Under the pieces are notes generated by a model that did not search any database, was not told the DNA's origin, and saw only the letters and a program-made list of their open reading frames with translations. A DNA stretch of 64,000 bases from contig NZ_AP025944.1 of assembly GCF_024349685.1 (NCBI RefSeq), positions 316,001-380,000 on the forward strand, in the 5' to 3' direction. Origin of the DNA: Pseudomonas sp. LRP2-20. GTDB taxonomy: Bacteria; Pseudomonadota; Gammaproteobacteria; Pseudomonadales; Pseudomonadaceae. Below are positions 26,175-35,127 of the stretch, piece after piece (position 1 is the first letter of the stretch; each line of letters begins with the position of its first letter). Position numbers and translations under genes: made by a program.

Positions 26175-27199
26175 GCACTACACGTACACCAAAGGTTTCC
26201 GAACGCGTTGCGCCCAAGGCAGCCGACCCGCAGCCGGCCAAGAAGAAAGGCGGCGATCACGACGACGACGGTCCGGACTTCCGCACCCTGCTGCACGCCT
26301 GGCTGGAAAGCCATCGCGCCAGCCTAGCCGACAGCTTGCGGCGCCTGGGCAAGCAGCCGATCGGCAGCTTCTTCACCTGTCTGGTGATGGCCGTGGCCCT
26401 GAGCATGCCGATGGGCCTGTCGCTGCTGTTGAAGAACATCGAGGTGCTGGGAGGCTCCTGGCAGCGCGCTGCGCAGATTTCGCTCTACCTCAAGCTCGAT
26501 GCGGGCAACCAGCAGGGTGAAGCCCTGCGCGACGACATCAGGCGTATGCCGGGGGTCGCCGACGCCCAGTACGTCAGCCCGGGGCAGGCCCTGGAAGAGT
26601 TCCAGCAGCAGTCCGGGTTGGGCGAAGCCCTGCGCGAGCTGCCCGACAACCCGTTGCCCGGTGTCGTGGTGGTGACCCCTACCGAAGTCGACAAGCCGGC
26701 CCTGGAAGCCCTGCGTCAGCGCCTGGCGGAGCTGCCAAGGGTGGAGAACGCGCAACTGGACCTGGTATGGGTGGAGCGCCTGGCGGCGATCCTCAAGCTG
26801 GGCGACCGGTTTGTCTTCGGTCTGGCAGTGATGCTGATTTCTGCGCTGCTGTTAGTAATCGGTAACACAATTCGTCTACATATTGAAAACCGCCGCATCG
26901 AGATCGAAGTGATCAAGCTGGTAGGCGGTACCGACAGCTACGTGCGCCGGCCTTTCCTGTACATGGGCGCCTTGTACGGCCTGGGTGCGGGCGTGCTGGC
27001 CTGGGCGATCCTGGCGTTTGGCCTGAACTGGCTGAACGAGGCCGTGGTAGGGCTGTCCGGGCTGTACGGCAGTGACTTCGCCCTGGGCGGGGTACCAGCT
27101 TCCGATGGTCTGTCGCTCTTGATCGGAGCGGTGCTGTTGGGGTATATCGGTGCATGGATCGCCGTTGCCCGCCATCTGAACGAGCTGGCGCCGCGATAG
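26171..27199 (+). CDS. ftsX: cell-division membrane protein FtsX
   Basis: The 342-residue protein has four membrane segments: one near residue 70 (FFTCLVMAVALSMPMGLSLL), then a periplasmic loop of about 110 residues, then three segments in the C-terminal half, ending IGAVLLGYIGAWIAVARHL. It has an extended basic cytosolic N-terminus (KKKGGDHDDDGPDF). It forms the ABC complex with FtsE that regulates cell-wall hydrolases. ATG overlaps ftsE by 4 bp. Confidence 0.95.
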   Translation: MSTTRTPKVSERVAPKAADPQPAKKKGGDHDDDGPDFRTLLHAWLESHRASLADSLRRLGKQPIGSFFTCLVMAVALSMPMGLSLLLKNIEVLGGSWQRAAQISLYLKLDAGNQQGEALRDDIRRMPGVADAQYVSPGQALEEFQQQSGLGEALRELPDNPLPGVVVVTPTEVDKPALEALRQRLAELPRVENAQLDLVWVERLAAILKLGDRFVFGLAVMLISALLLVIGNTIRLHIENRRIEIEVIKLVGGTDSYVRRPFLYMGALYGLGAGVLAWAILAFGLNWLNEAVVGLSGLYGSDFALGGVPASDGLSLLIGAVLLGYIGAWIAVARHLNELAPR

Positions 27200-27234
27200 T
27201 TTTTACGTGCCAGCATTGACATTTTCTTCACGAT

Positions 27235-27262
27235 GGAACTTGTACGGTCGTTCCGGGTCTAT
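27235..27262 (+). promoter_or_regulatory. AlgU/sigma-E-type promoter of rpoH
   Basis: GGAACTT (27235-27241), 15 bp, GTCTAT (27257-27262) matches the sigma-E/AlgU consensus GAACTT-N16-TCTGA closely. It lies 48 bp before the rpoH start. AlgU-dependent transcription of rpoH is established in P. aeruginosa, so this is the likely envelope-stress input. TTGACA at 27216-27221 could be the -35 of a second, sigma-70 promoter. Confidence 0.75.
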
Positions 27263-27310
27263 GTTGGCAGCGCTCACAAGGCGCGAGTTTTGTAAGTCGG
27301 AGGTTCTTGA

Positions 27311-28165
27311 ATGACCACATCGTTGCAACCTGCCTATGCCCTGGTACCCGGTGCAAACCTGGAAGCCTACGTGCACACGGTCAACAGCATCCCGCTGTTG
27401 TCTGTCGAGCAGGAGCGTGATCTGGCCGAGCGTCTCTACTACGAGCAGGATCTCGAGGCCGCTCGGCAAATGGTGATGGCCCACCTGCGTTTCGTTGTAC
27501 ATATCGCACGCAGCTATGCAGGCTACGGGCTGGCTCAGGCTGACCTGATCCAGGAAGGTAACGTCGGCCTGATGAAGGCCGTGAAGCGCTTCAACCCGGA
27601 AATGGGTGTGCGCCTGGTGTCCTTCGCCGTGCACTGGATCAAGGCAGAGATCCACGAATTCATCCTGCGCAACTGGCGCATCGTCAAGGTGGCGACCACC
27701 AAGGCCCAGCGCAAGCTGTTCTTCAACCTGCGCAGCCAGAAGAAGCGTCTGGCCTGGCTGAACAACGACGAAGTGCATCGCGTGGCGGAAAGCCTCGGCG
27801 TCGAGCCACGTGAAGTGCGCGAAATGGAAAGCCGCCTGAGTGGCCAGGACATGGCCTTCGACCCGGCAGCCGAAGCGGATGACGACAGCGCCTTCCAGTC
27901 GCCTGCGCATTATCTGGAAGACCACCGCTACGACCCGGCGGTGCAGCTGGAGGATGCAGACTGGAGCGACAACTCCACCAGCAACCTGCATGAAGCGCTG
28001 CAAGGCCTGGATGATCGTAGTCGGGATATTCTCTACCAGCGCTGGTTGGCGGAAGAGAAGGCCACGTTGCATGAGCTGGCTGACAAGTACAGCGTTTCGG
28101 CTGAGCGGATCCGCCAGCTGGAGAAAAATGCGATGAACAAGGTCAAGGCGTTGATCACCGTCTGA
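27311..28165 (+). CDS. rpoH: RNA polymerase heat-shock sigma factor sigma-32
   Basis: The 284-residue sigma factor directs transcription of chaperone and protease genes. It has region 2 ([20 protein letters not shown], then [19 protein letters not shown]), the RpoH-specific box QRKLFFNLR (133-141) and region 4 with [20 protein letters not shown] followed by [13 protein letters not shown]. It follows ftsX and is preceded by its own promoter region. The terminator at 28181 ends the unit. In enterobacteria mRNA structure at the start controls heat induction; that was not tested here. Confidence 0.98.
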   Translation: MTTSLQPAYALVPGANLEAYVHTVNSIPLLSVEQERDLAERLYYEQDLEAARQMVMAHLRFVVHIARSYAGYGLAQADLIQEGNVGLMKAVKRFNPEMGVRLVSFAVHWIKAEIHEFILRNWRIVKVATTKAQRKLFFNLRSQKKRLAWLNNDEVHRVAESLGVEPREVREMESRLSGQDMAFDPAAEADDDSAFQSPAHYLEDHRYDPAVQLEDADWSDNSTSNLHEALQGLDDRSRDILYQRWLAEEKATLHELADKYSVSAERIRQLEKNAMNKVKALITV

Positions 28166-28180
28166 TCAAGCCTGGCTGCA

Positions 28181-28219
28181 CTAAAAAGCCGCTGACCCGA
28201 GAGGGTGAGCGGCTTTTTC
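28181..28219 (+). terminator. Rho-independent terminator after rpoH
   Basis: AAAAAGCCGCT-GACCC-GAGA-GGGTG-AGCGGCTTTTT forms a long hairpin with a T-run after the stem, 15 bp after the rpoH stop. The A/T symmetry allows use by mtgA from the other side as well. Confidence 0.9.
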
Positions 28220-28260
28220 ATTGGGTTTGGCTTTACAGGCCCTATCGCATGCCAATCAGC

Positions 28261-28971
28261 TCAAGGCCGACGCGAAGCATCCAGCTGCATCAGGTAGCTC
28301 GGCCCACCCAACTGGCTCATCTGCCGGCGAATCCACCCCGCCCGGCTCGCCACATAGGCACTCGGCCGGCTGGCACTCCACTTGATCGGGCTCGGCAGCA
28401 CCGCCGCCAGTTGTGCGGCCTGCTGGCGGGTCAGCCGGCTGGCATCGACACCAAAGTGATAACGCGCCGCAGCCTGGGCACCGAACACGCCTTTGCCCCA
28501 CTCGGCACTGTTCAGGTAGACCTCGAGAATCCGCTCCTTCGACCAGAACAGCTCGATCAGCGCGGTGAACCAGGCTTCCAGCCCCTTGCGGAACCAGCTG
28601 CGGCCTGACCACAGGAACAGGTTCTTGGCCACTTGCTGGGTCAGGGTGCTGGCGCCACGAACACTGCCGCCACGCTCGTTGTACGCCAGTGCCGCCTGGA
28701 TTGCCGGGATGTCGAAGCCCCAATGGCTGGCGAACTTCTGGTCTTCACCGGCGATGACCGCCACCTTGAGCTCGTCGGAGATGTTTTCCCACGGTTCCCA
28801 GTCGCGTTGCAGGTCGATCGGTTCGCCACTCACCCACGATTGCACCTTGCGCTCGAGCATCAAGGCGGTGCCCGGCGGTGGCACCCAGCGAAACACCAGT
28901 ACCAGCAAAATGCTGCCGACAGCGAACCAGAGCAGGGCGCGGGCGAGGCGGCGGAGAATGGATGACAGCAT
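28261..28971 (-). CDS. mtgA: monofunctional biosynthetic peptidoglycan transglycosylase
   Basis: The 236-residue protein polymerises lipid II into glycan strands at the inner membrane. It has one N-terminal anchor (ALLWFAVGSILLVLVFRWVP) and a GT51 domain with the catalytic glutamate in VIAGEDQKFASHWGFD. Further motifs are RGASTLTQQVAKNLFL, RKGLEAWFTALIELFWSKE and ILEVYLNSAEWGKGVFGAQ. ATG 28971 is the natural membrane-protein start; the frame opens upstream at 29055. It diverges from the DUF423 gene 64 bp away. Confidence 0.94.
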   Translation of the reverse strand: MLSSILRRLARALLWFAVGSILLVLVFRWVPPPGTALMLERKVQSWVSGEPIDLQRDWEPWENISDELKVAVIAGEDQKFASHWGFDIPAIQAALAYNERGGSVRGASTLTQQVAKNLFLWSGRSWFRKGLEAWFTALIELFWSKERILEVYLNSAEWGKGVFGAQAAARYHFGVDASRLTRQQAAQLAAVLPSPIKWSASRPSAYVASRAGWIRRQMSQLGGPSYLMQLDASRRP

Positions 28972-29035
28972 GGCGATAGCTTGGCCGGACCGGTGGAACG
29001 GGCCATTATACAGACCCGATACAAGGAGTCGTCCC

Positions 29036-29407
29036 ATGCTTCGCAGCTTCCTCATGCTTGCCGCCTTTTTCGGCTTTACCGGCGTCGCCTTGGGCGCGTT
29101 CGCCGCACATGGGCTGAAGAACCGCCTGACGGCCGATTACCTGGCCATTTTCCATACGGGGGTGACCTATCAGCTGGTGCATGCCCTGGCGATCTTTGGT
29201 GTCGCCGTGCTTTCGGCGCACCTGCCTGGGCGTCTGGTCGGCTGGGCCGGCGGTCTGTTCGCCCTGGGGATCGTGCTGTTCTCCGGTAGCCTGTACCTGC
29301 TGACCCTCAGCGGCCTTGGCAAGCTGGGCATGATCACCCCCGTCGGCGGCCTGTGCTTCCTCGCCGGTTGGCTGTGCCTGGGCCTGGCTGCCTGGCGCCT
29401 GGGCTGA
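29036..29407 (+). CDS. DUF423 inner-membrane protein
   Basis: The 123-residue protein has four membrane helices and the family signature GVALGAFAAHGLK, then FHTGVTYQLVHALAIF and a C-terminal TPVGGLCFLAGWLCLG. DUF423 (YgdD) proteins are of unknown function. ATG 29036 has an AAGGAG box. The gene stands between mtgA and thiS, and about 100 bp separate it from thiS. Confidence 0.92.
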   Translation: MLRSFLMLAAFFGFTGVALGAFAAHGLKNRLTADYLAIFHTGVTYQLVHALAIFGVAVLSAHLPGRLVGWAGGLFALGIVLFSGSLYLLTLSGLGKLGMITPVGGLCFLAGWLCLGLAAWRLG

Positions 29408-29509
29408 CCGAACGGTCCACAATCGCGACTAATGGCGTGCAGCGCCCTTGGGTTCGTGCGTGGATCGGCGCTAGAATGCGGGCCCCAAAGAACAATGGTG
29501 GCCGTGCGC

Positions 29510-29710
29510 ATGCGCATTCAACTGAACGGTGAACCTTACGAATTGCCCGCTGGCGAAAGCGTCGCGGCCCTGCTGGCCCGCCTGGAACTGACCGGGCGCC
29601 GGGTGGCGGTGGAACTCAACCTGGATATCGTGCCGCGCAGCCAGCACGACAGCACCCAGCTTAACGAAGGCGACCAGGTCGAAGTGGTCCATGCCATCGG
29701 TGGCGGTTGA
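29510..29710 (+). CDS. thiS: sulfur carrier protein ThiS
   Basis: The 66-residue ubiquitin-fold protein ends in the required di-glycine (VVHAIGGG), whose terminal carboxylate becomes a thiocarboxylate that donates sulfur to the thiazole of thiamine. ATG 29510 (MRIQLNGE) is the homologous start; upstream in-frame codons add a non-conserved leader. No TPP riboswitch was recognised upstream. thiG follows 53 bp later. Confidence 0.94.
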   Translation: MRIQLNGEPYELPAGESVAALLARLELTGRRVAVELNLDIVPRSQHDSTQLNEGDQVEVVHAIGGG

Positions 29711-29763
29711 GCATTCACCGGCGATTCACCTGATAGCCCCGTAACCTTTTCAGAGGAACAACG

Positions 29764-30576
29764 ATGAGCAACGTTCGTAGCGACAAGCCCTTCATCCTGG
29801 CCGGGCGCACTTTCCAGTCGCGCCTGCTGGTTGGCACCGGCAAATACCGTGACATGGACGAAACCCGCCTGGCAACCGAAGCCTCGGGTGCCGAGATCGT
29901 CACTGTGGCCGTGCGCCGGACCAACCTGGGCCAGAATGCGGGCGAGCCGAACCTGCTCGACGTGCTGTCGCCCGACAAGTACACCATCCTGCCAAACACG
30001 GCAGGTTGCTTTGACGCTGTCGAGGCGGTACGTACCTGCCGCCTGGCCCGTGAGCTGCTCGATGGCCACAAGTCCCACGAGTCGCGCACGCTGGTGAAAC
30101 TGGAAGTGCTGGCCGACCAGAAAACCCTGTTCCCCAACGTGATCGAAACCCTCAAGGCTGCCGAAGTGCTGGTCAAGGACGGTTTCGACGTGATGGTCTA
30201 CACCAGCGACGACCCGATCATCGCCCGCCAGCTGGCAGAAGCCGGCTGCATCGCGGTGATGCCGCTGGCCGGCCTGATCGGTACTGGCCTGGGCATCTGC
30301 AACCCGTACAACCTGCAGATCATCCTCGAAGAGTCGAAGGTGCCGGTACTGGTCGACGCCGGTGTGGGTACCGCCTCCGATGCCACCATCGCCATGGAAA
30401 TGGGCTGTGAAGCCGTGCTGATGAACTCGGCCATCGCCCATGCCCAGCAGCCGGTGCTGATGGCCGAAGCCATGAAGCACGCCATCGTCGCCGGCCGCAT
30501 GGCCTACCTGGCCGGTCGCATGCCGAAAAAACTTTACGCCAGCGCCTCTTCGCCGCTGGATGGTCTGATCAAGTAA
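29764..30576 (+). CDS. thiG: thiazole synthase
   Basis: The 270-residue TIM-barrel enzyme makes the thiazole phosphate of thiamine from deoxyxylulose phosphate, ThiS thiocarboxylate and dehydroglycine. Visible are [58 protein letters not shown] (lysine expected to form the imine) and [18 protein letters not shown]. It is paired with thiS and followed 9 bp later by trmB. Confidence 0.97.
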   Translation: MSNVRSDKPFILAGRTFQSRLLVGTGKYRDMDETRLATEASGAEIVTVAVRRTNLGQNAGEPNLLDVLSPDKYTILPNTAGCFDAVEAVRTCRLARELLDGHKSHESRTLVKLEVLADQKTLFPNVIETLKAAEVLVKDGFDVMVYTSDDPIIARQLAEAGCIAVMPLAGLIGTGLGICNPYNLQIILEESKVPVLVDAGVGTASDATIAMEMGCEAVLMNSAIAHAQQPVLMAEAMKHAIVAGRMAYLAGRMPKKLYASASSPLDGLIK

Positions 30577-30585
30577 GAGCCCCTG

Positions 30586-31308
30586 ATGACTGACTCGCAA
30601 GATACGCCGATCACCGCCGACGGCGACCAGCGCCCACACCGCCGCATCAAGAGTTTCGTGATGCGCGCCGGGCGCATGACCGAAGGCCAGCAACGCGGCC
30701 TCGACCAGGGCGGCCCGCTGTACATTCTGCCGCTGGCCGACAGCCCGGTGGATTATGACCAGGTGTTCGGCCGTTCGGCGCCTCGCACCCTGGAGATCGG
30801 CTTCGGCATGGGCCATTCCCTGCTGGAGATGGCCGCTGCCGCGCCTGAGCAGGACTTCATCGGTGTCGAAGTGCACCGTCCGGGTGTTGGCGCGCTGCTC
30901 AATGGTGTGCTGACACAGGGCCTGAAGAACCTGCGGGTGTACGACTGCGACGCCATCGAGGTGCTCAACCGCTGCGTGGCCGACAACAGCCTCGACCGCC
31001 TGATGTTGTTCTTCCCTGACCCTTGGCACAAGGCGCGTCACCACAAGCGGCGCATCGTCCAGCTGGAGTTCGCCGAGCTGGTACGGCGCAAGCTCAAGCC
31101 TGGTGGCGTGTTCCACATGGCAACCGACTGGGAACCGTATGCCGAGTACATGCTGGAAGTGATGAGCGCAGCCCCGGGTTATCGTAACCGTGCTGAAGAC
31201 GGTACTTACGTGCCGCGCCCGGAAGAGCGCCCGATCACCAAGTTCGAGCGCCGCGGCGAGCGACTGGGGCATGGGGTGTGGGATCTGAAGTTCGAGAAGG
31301 TGGATTGA
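30586..31308 (+). CDS. trmB: tRNA (guanine-N7)-methyltransferase
   Basis: The 240-residue enzyme methylates G46 in the tRNA variable loop. It shows [36 protein letters not shown] and the family hallmark [19 protein letters not shown]. Length is normal. It is the third gene of the thiSG unit and ends in a strong terminator at 31358. Confidence 0.96.
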   Translation: MTDSQDTPITADGDQRPHRRIKSFVMRAGRMTEGQQRGLDQGGPLYILPLADSPVDYDQVFGRSAPRTLEIGFGMGHSLLEMAAAAPEQDFIGVEVHRPGVGALLNGVLTQGLKNLRVYDCDAIEVLNRCVADNSLDRLMLFFPDPWHKARHHKRRIVQLEFAELVRRKLKPGGVFHMATDWEPYAEYMLEVMSAAPGYRNRAEDGTYVPRPEERPITKFERRGERLGHGVWDLKFEKVD

Positions 31309-31357
31309 TCGGCTGATTGAGCCTATCGATACGCTGAGGTCTGTAGAAATGCAGGCG

Positions 31358-31392
31358 AAAAAAAACCGCTCTGAGAAGAGCGGTTTTTTTTA
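31358..31392 (+). terminator. Rho-independent terminator after trmB
   Basis: AAAAAACCGCTCT-GAGA-AGAGCGGTTTTTTTT is a perfect hairpin with a long T-run, about 50 bp after the trmB stop. Confidence 0.95.
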
Positions 31393-31429
31393 TGGGAGCG
31401 ACAGGACTGAGTATCCTTCGCTCCGGGGT

Positions 31430-31709
31430 TTCACCGAAAACACCCGTACAGTCAGCTGATCATAGGTAGCCTCAGATGGCGCGTCAATGATCAGCAATAT
31501 CCAGCATCATGTGTGTCGGAGCTACTAACAGCTTTGGCAGTGCATCCCAAGTATGATCGCGCTGCTCCTGCATGGATGAGTATCGGTGATGGGCCGGGTA
31601 GGAGAAGAATTCTGCTTTCCGGCCCCTTCGACACGGCCTGAGAACCGTGCCGGTGACTCTGCTCGAAGGGCCATTTACCTGGCCACTTCACCGAACACAT
31701 TCGTACAGT
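31430..31709. repeat. 23-bp imperfect direct repeat, two copies 257 bp apart
   Basis: TTCACCGAA-AACACC-CGTACAGT (31430-31452) and TTCACCGAA-CACATT-CGTACAGT (31687-31709) agree at 20 of 23 positions. They bracket the hairpin region. No function is known; a duplicated leader or the edges of a lost insertion are both possible. Confidence 0.7.
31621..31672. repeat. interrupted inverted repeat, possible RNA hairpin
   Basis: GGCCCCTTCGA (31621-31631) pairs with TCGAAGGGCC (31663-31672), and the inside adds CACGGC with GCCGGTG. The 52-bp structure lies about 100 bp upstream of the small gene at 31777 and could fold in its leader RNA. Confidence 0.55.
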
Positions 31710-31776
31710 TTTCGAAGGCATCGAAGTGCCGGTTAGATGCTGGAAGATTGGCCCGCCAACACGGAGGCCAAGGCAT

Positions 31777-31887
31777 ATGAAGCGTTTGCTTGATGCGCTG
31801 AGCCGCGTCTGGAAGCTCATCCGGATCTTGACTGTGCTCAAGACCGTTCGAGACCTCATGCGCGATCACTTCGATGATGCCCAGTAA
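31777..31887 (+). CDS. possible 36-residue small protein
   Basis: ATG 31777 is preceded by a strong GGAGG box eight bases upstream (31763-31767). The encoded peptide starts MKRLLDALSRVWKLIRILTV and ends MRDHFDDAQ. It is rich in leucine, isoleucine, lysine and arginine spaced like an amphipathic helix with a short acidic tail. No family is recognised. It could be a small membrane-active or regulatory peptide, or the toxin of a type I pair, but nothing proves it is expressed. The reading frame on the opposite strand across it looks like a shadow. Confidence 0.45.
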   Translation: MKRLLDALSRVWKLIRILTVLKTVRDLMRDHFDDAQ

Positions 31888-31941
31888 GGGCTAGTCAGGT
31901 GGTAGGGCTGCCCTGGTTCTCCGGGGCAGCTTTTAGCAGGC

Positions 31942-32268
31942 TCACCCGCGACGATCAGCGACCACGCCAATCAACACCAGCACCACCAACAAAACCGGCG
32001 CCAGCGCGTAGTTGTTGAATTGCCCCAACCCCTTCACCACCCAAGGCGTGGCATAGATCAGCGCCGCACCACTGCCGATCATCACCAGTGCAGCCATCAC
32101 CGGCACGCGCAGCGCGCCTGCCAGGGCACCCAGGCGCTGGTCCACCCAGCCTTTGATATCAGTGCCGAACAGCACCAGCAGGCAGCCTACCAGTGCCAGG
32201 GAAATCTCCGACAGGTTGCTGCGGCTCCAGCGGGAAACCGTGGCGAGCAGATCAAGTACCAGATCCAT
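31942..32268 (-). CDS. DUF3392 inner-membrane protein
   Basis: The 108-residue protein has three membrane segments: LSEISLALVGCLLVLFG, PVMAALVMIGSGAALIYA and the C-terminal ALAPVLLVVLVLIGVVAD. It begins MDLVLDLLATVSRWSRSNLS. This pattern fits DUF3392, a family of unknown function common in Pseudomonas next to hemW. It lies 9 bp after hemW on the same strand. Confidence 0.85.
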   Translation of the reverse strand: MDLVLDLLATVSRWSRSNLSEISLALVGCLLVLFGTDIKGWVDQRLGALAGALRVPVMAALVMIGSGAALIYATPWVVKGLGQFNNYALAPVLLVVLVLIGVVADRRG

Positions 32269-32277
32269 GGGTCATCC

Positions 32278-33453
32278 TTAGGTCAAGAAGTACTGCAGCA
32301 GGTCATTGAGGAACAGCTGGCCGCGTGGCGTGGCCACCAGTCGATCCGGTTCGACCTGCAAAAGGCCCTTTTGTTCGGCTGCGCGACGAGCTTTGGCCAG
32401 TTGCTCCAGAGGCAGCCCGGTGCGCTGGGTGAACAGCTCGGCTTCCACGCCATCGGTGAGGCGCAGGGCGTTCATCAGGAACTCGAACGGCAGCTCGTCC
32501 ACCGGCAGCACCTTCTCGCCAGCCTTGAACGGCTTGGCCAGGTTCAGGTAATCCTTGGGCAGGCGGGTCTTCCAGGTGCGCAGGATGCGGCCATCGGCAA
32601 AGGTCAGCTTGCCGTGGGCGCCGGCACCGATGCCGATGAAGTCGCCGAAGCGCCAGTAGTTGAGGTTGTGCCGGGCGGCACGCCCGGCCTGGGCATAGGC
32701 TGAAACTTCATACTGCTTGAAGCCATTGGCCGCCATCAACGCCTGGCCGGCTTCCTGGATGTCCCAGAGGATATCGTCTTCGGGCAGTTCGGGCGGCTGG
32801 TTCCAGAACACCGTGTTCGGCTCGACGGTCAGCTGGTACCACGACAGGTGCGTCGGCCCCAGGTCGATGGCCTGGCGCAGGTCGCCCAGGGCGTCGTCCA
32901 GCGACTGCTCGGGCAGGCCGTGCATCAGGTCCATGTTGAAGTTGTCGAAGCCCGCGGCGCGCGCCATGCCGGCGGCACGGATCGCTTCGTCGCCATTGTG
33001 GATGCGCCCCAGCGCCTCCAGCTTGGCTGGTTGGAAGCTTTGCACGCCGATCGACAGGCGGTTGATGCCGGTCTGTCGGTAGGCTTTGAACTTCTCCTGC
33101 TCGAAGGTCCCCGGGTTGGCCTCGAGCGTGATCTCGATGTCCGACGCGAACGGGATGCGTTGCTCCACACCGCGCAGCAGGCGCCCCAAGGCATTGGCGC
33201 TGAACAGGCTGGGCGTACCGCCGCCGAAGAAGATCGACGACAGGGGCCGGCCCTGCACGGCGGCCAGTTCCAGGTCGAGGTCGGTCAACAGGGCGTCGAC
33301 GTAGGCCTCTTCCGGCAGCTCAGGCCCGGCGGCATGGGAGTTGAAATCGCAGTAAGGGCATTTGCGCACACACCACGGGATGTGGATGTACAGCGCCAGC
33401 GGCGGCAGGCTGGTGAGCGCCACCACGCCGGCTTGGGACGGCGTTGCGATCAT
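32278..33453 (-). CDS. hemW: HemW-type radical SAM protein (heme chaperone)
   Basis: The 391-residue protein has the radical-SAM cluster CVRKCPYC (C28, C32, C35) right after LALYIHIPW, then [11 protein letters not shown], a SAM-binding [13 protein letters not shown] and a C-terminal HemN-like domain. The extra cysteine of coproporphyrinogen oxidase HemN is missing from the first motif, so it is HemW, which delivers heme to apoproteins. Its start overlaps the rdgB stop by 4 bp, so the two are cotranscribed. Confidence 0.92.
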   Translation of the reverse strand: MIATPSQAGVVALTSLPPLALYIHIPWCVRKCPYCDFNSHAAGPELPEEAYVDALLTDLDLELAAVQGRPLSSIFFGGGTPSLFSANALGRLLRGVEQRIPFASDIEITLEANPGTFEQEKFKAYRQTGINRLSIGVQSFQPAKLEALGRIHNGDEAIRAAGMARAAGFDNFNMDLMHGLPEQSLDDALGDLRQAIDLGPTHLSWYQLTVEPNTVFWNQPPELPEDDILWDIQEAGQALMAANGFKQYEVSAYAQAGRAARHNLNYWRFGDFIGIGAGAHGKLTFADGRILRTWKTRLPKDYLNLAKPFKAGEKVLPVDELPFEFLMNALRLTDGVEAELFTQRTGLPLEQLAKARRAAEQKGLLQVEPDRLVATPRGQLFLNDLLQYFLT

Positions 33454-34046
33454 GCCAGGCCCAGACGTTGACGCAGCAAGGCCATGGCGCGGGCGCGGTG
33501 GCTGAGCTGGTTCTTATCCACAGGAGCGAGGTCGGCGCTGGAGCACTTGCGCTCCGGTACCCAGAACAGCGGGTCGTAGCCAAAACCATGCTCGCCGCTG
33601 GCCTCGAACAGAATGCTGCCGTGCCACAGGCCTTCGCAAAGGATCGGCAGCGGATCATCGGCGTGGCGCACCAGGGCCAGCACGCAGACGAACTGAGCGC
33701 CGCGTTGCTCTTGCGGCACATCTTTCAGGGCTTCGAGCAGCTTGGCGTTGTTCGCCGCGTCACCCTTGCCGTCGGCATAGCGCGCAGAGTAGATGCCCGG
33801 CGCACCGCCAAGGAAGTCCACGGCCAGGCCGGAGTCGTCGGCCAGCGCCGGCAGGCCGGAGATGCGCGCAGCATTGCGGGCCTTGAGGATGGCGTTCTCG
33901 ACGAACGACAGGCCGGTTTCCTCAGGCTCCACCTGGCTGAATTCGCCGATCGAGCGCAGTTGCACGGACTGGCCGAGCATGGCCTGCAGTTCCTTGAGTT
34001 TGCCGGCGTTGTGGCTGGCCAATACGAGTTGCTGGAAATTCATCAT
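33450..34046 (-). CDS. rdgB: dITP/XTP pyrophosphatase (RdgB/HAM1)
   Basis: The 198-residue enzyme removes non-canonical purine nucleotides such as dITP and XTP from the pool. It starts with [18 protein letters not shown] and has [42 protein letters not shown] and [14 protein letters not shown], all diagnostic. MMNFQQ can start at either methionine. ATG 34046 is chosen because its ATGATG overlaps the stop of the upstream gene. Confidence 0.95.
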   Translation of the reverse strand: MMNFQQLVLASHNAGKLKELQAMLGQSVQLRSIGEFSQVEPEETGLSFVENAILKARNAARISGLPALADDSGLAVDFLGGAPGIYSARYADGKGDAANNAKLLEALKDVPQEQRGAQFVCVLALVRHADDPLPILCEGLWHGSILFEASGEHGFGYDPLFWVPERKCSSADLAPVDKNQLSHRARAMALLRQRLGLA

Positions 34047-34477
34047 TCGCCTGGGAACACTTCCTGGTTGAAACTGAGTGGATGGCTGACCCCGCCGGTC
34101 TCGACGTTGAGGTCGAAGGTCAGGGTTTCTGCCTGCTCGATCTTGAACTGGGCGATGTAGTACACGGCGCCCTGATCGGTTATCTGCTTGAACGACAGCG
34201 GGCTGGTACGCCCGGTCAGGTCTTTCACAGTGCCGCTGACCACTGCCATGGCGGGTTTGTCGGCCTTGAGCACGGCGATGTTGAGCACGCCTTGATTCTT
34301 GCTGCGGATGAGCCCGGTGGCAGCGGCGATGTTCGGTTGCAGCATGTTCGAGGTGAAGGCGCTGTAGTGCACCGTCACGTCGCCGAAGACTTCCTTGCGC
34401 TCGGGTTTGGCAGCATCGGCTGCCATCACTGGCAGGGCCAGGCACAGGCTGATCAGGAGCAGGGCTAGGCGACGCAT
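34043..34477 (-). CDS. DUF4426 exported protein
   Basis: The 144-residue protein has a signal peptide ([20 protein letters not shown]) and a beta-rich mature part starting [20 protein letters not shown]. This form matches DUF4426, a periplasmic family of unknown function usually lying between metW and rdgB. ATG 34477 is chosen for the signal sequence. It is 22 bp after metW. Confidence 0.85.
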   Translation of the reverse strand: MRRLALLLISLCLALPVMAADAAKPERKEVFGDVTVHYSAFTSNMLQPNIAAATGLIRSKNQGVLNIAVLKADKPAMAVVSGTVKDLTGRTSPLSFKQITDQGAVYYIAQFKIEQAETLTFDLNVETGGVSHPLSFNQEVFPGE

Positions 34478-34499
34478 GGTGCGAATCCTCCGGTGGGCG

Positions 34500-35120
34500 T
34501 CAGACTGCCAGTTGGTGCTCCTGCAGGCCTGGGCTGCTGACGCGATAGATGCCGATTTCACCTAGAAGATTAGGCCAAAGCCGCCCACCCCACCCGTTAC
34601 GGTGCAAGTGGTCGACAGCCAGGCGGTCAAGAACCTTGGCACGGCGCTCATGGCACAGCTCTTCGAAGTCGGCGAAGGTGCAGAAGTGGATGTTCGGCGT
34701 GTTGTACCAGGTGTACGGCATGAAGTCCGACACCGGCATGCGGCCTTTGGTGGCCAGGTACCAGCGGCAGCGCCAATGGCCGAAGTTGGGGAAGGTGATG
34801 ATGCACTGGCGCCCCACCCGCAGCATCTCGTCGAGGATACGGTCAGGGTACTCCACGGCCTGCAGGGCCTGGGTCATGATCACCACGTCGAAGCTGTTGC
34901 TGGCAAAGTTGCCCAGGCCCTTGTCGAGGTCCTGCTCGATGACGTTGACGCCCTTGGCCACGCAGGCGGCGATGTTGTCGGCGTCGATCTCCAGGCCATA
35001 GCCGGTGACTTGCTTGCGGTCACGCAGCGAAGCCAGCAACTCGCCATTGCCGCAGCCCAGGTCGAGTACCCGGCTACCGGCGGGAATCCACTCGTGGATG
35101 ATTTCCAGATCGGCTCTCAT
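34500..35120 (-). CDS. metW: methionine biosynthesis protein MetW
   Basis: The 206-residue protein has a SAM-methyltransferase-like fold: GSRVLDLGCGNGELLASL, GYGLEIDADNIAACVAKGVN and SFDVVIMTQALQAVEYP. MetW is needed with MetX for homoserine acylation in Pseudomonas and relatives. Its gene follows metX by 7 bp. Confidence 0.95.
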   Translation of the reverse strand: MRADLEIIHEWIPAGSRVLDLGCGNGELLASLRDRKQVTGYGLEIDADNIAACVAKGVNVIEQDLDKGLGNFASNSFDVVIMTQALQAVEYPDRILDEMLRVGRQCIITFPNFGHWRCRWYLATKGRMPVSDFMPYTWYNTPNIHFCTFADFEELCHERRAKVLDRLAVDHLHRNGWGGRLWPNLLGEIGIYRVSSPGLQEHQLAV

Positions 35121-35127
35121 GGTGTCC

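Larger units (their letters stand above)
31393..31776. other. 384-bp gene-poor region with direct repeat and hairpin
   Basis: No reading frame here is convincing. Frames of up to 122 residues cross it on the minus strand but lack homology signals. The stretch holds the direct repeat at 31430/31687 and a hairpin at 31621-31672, and leads into a possible small gene at 31777. Confidence 0.4.

Noticed and set aside
31630..31645. CTGAGA near the hairpin, suggestive of a TPP riboswitch downstream of thiSG
   Set aside because: Only this hexamer matches; the rest of the thi-box core is missing and the position is after, not before, the thi genes.
31491..31859. 122-residue minus-strand frame over the direct-repeat region
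   Set aside because: No homology pattern, poor start context and it lies across the hairpin and the small plus-strand ORF; retained only as a possible alternative to the small gene.
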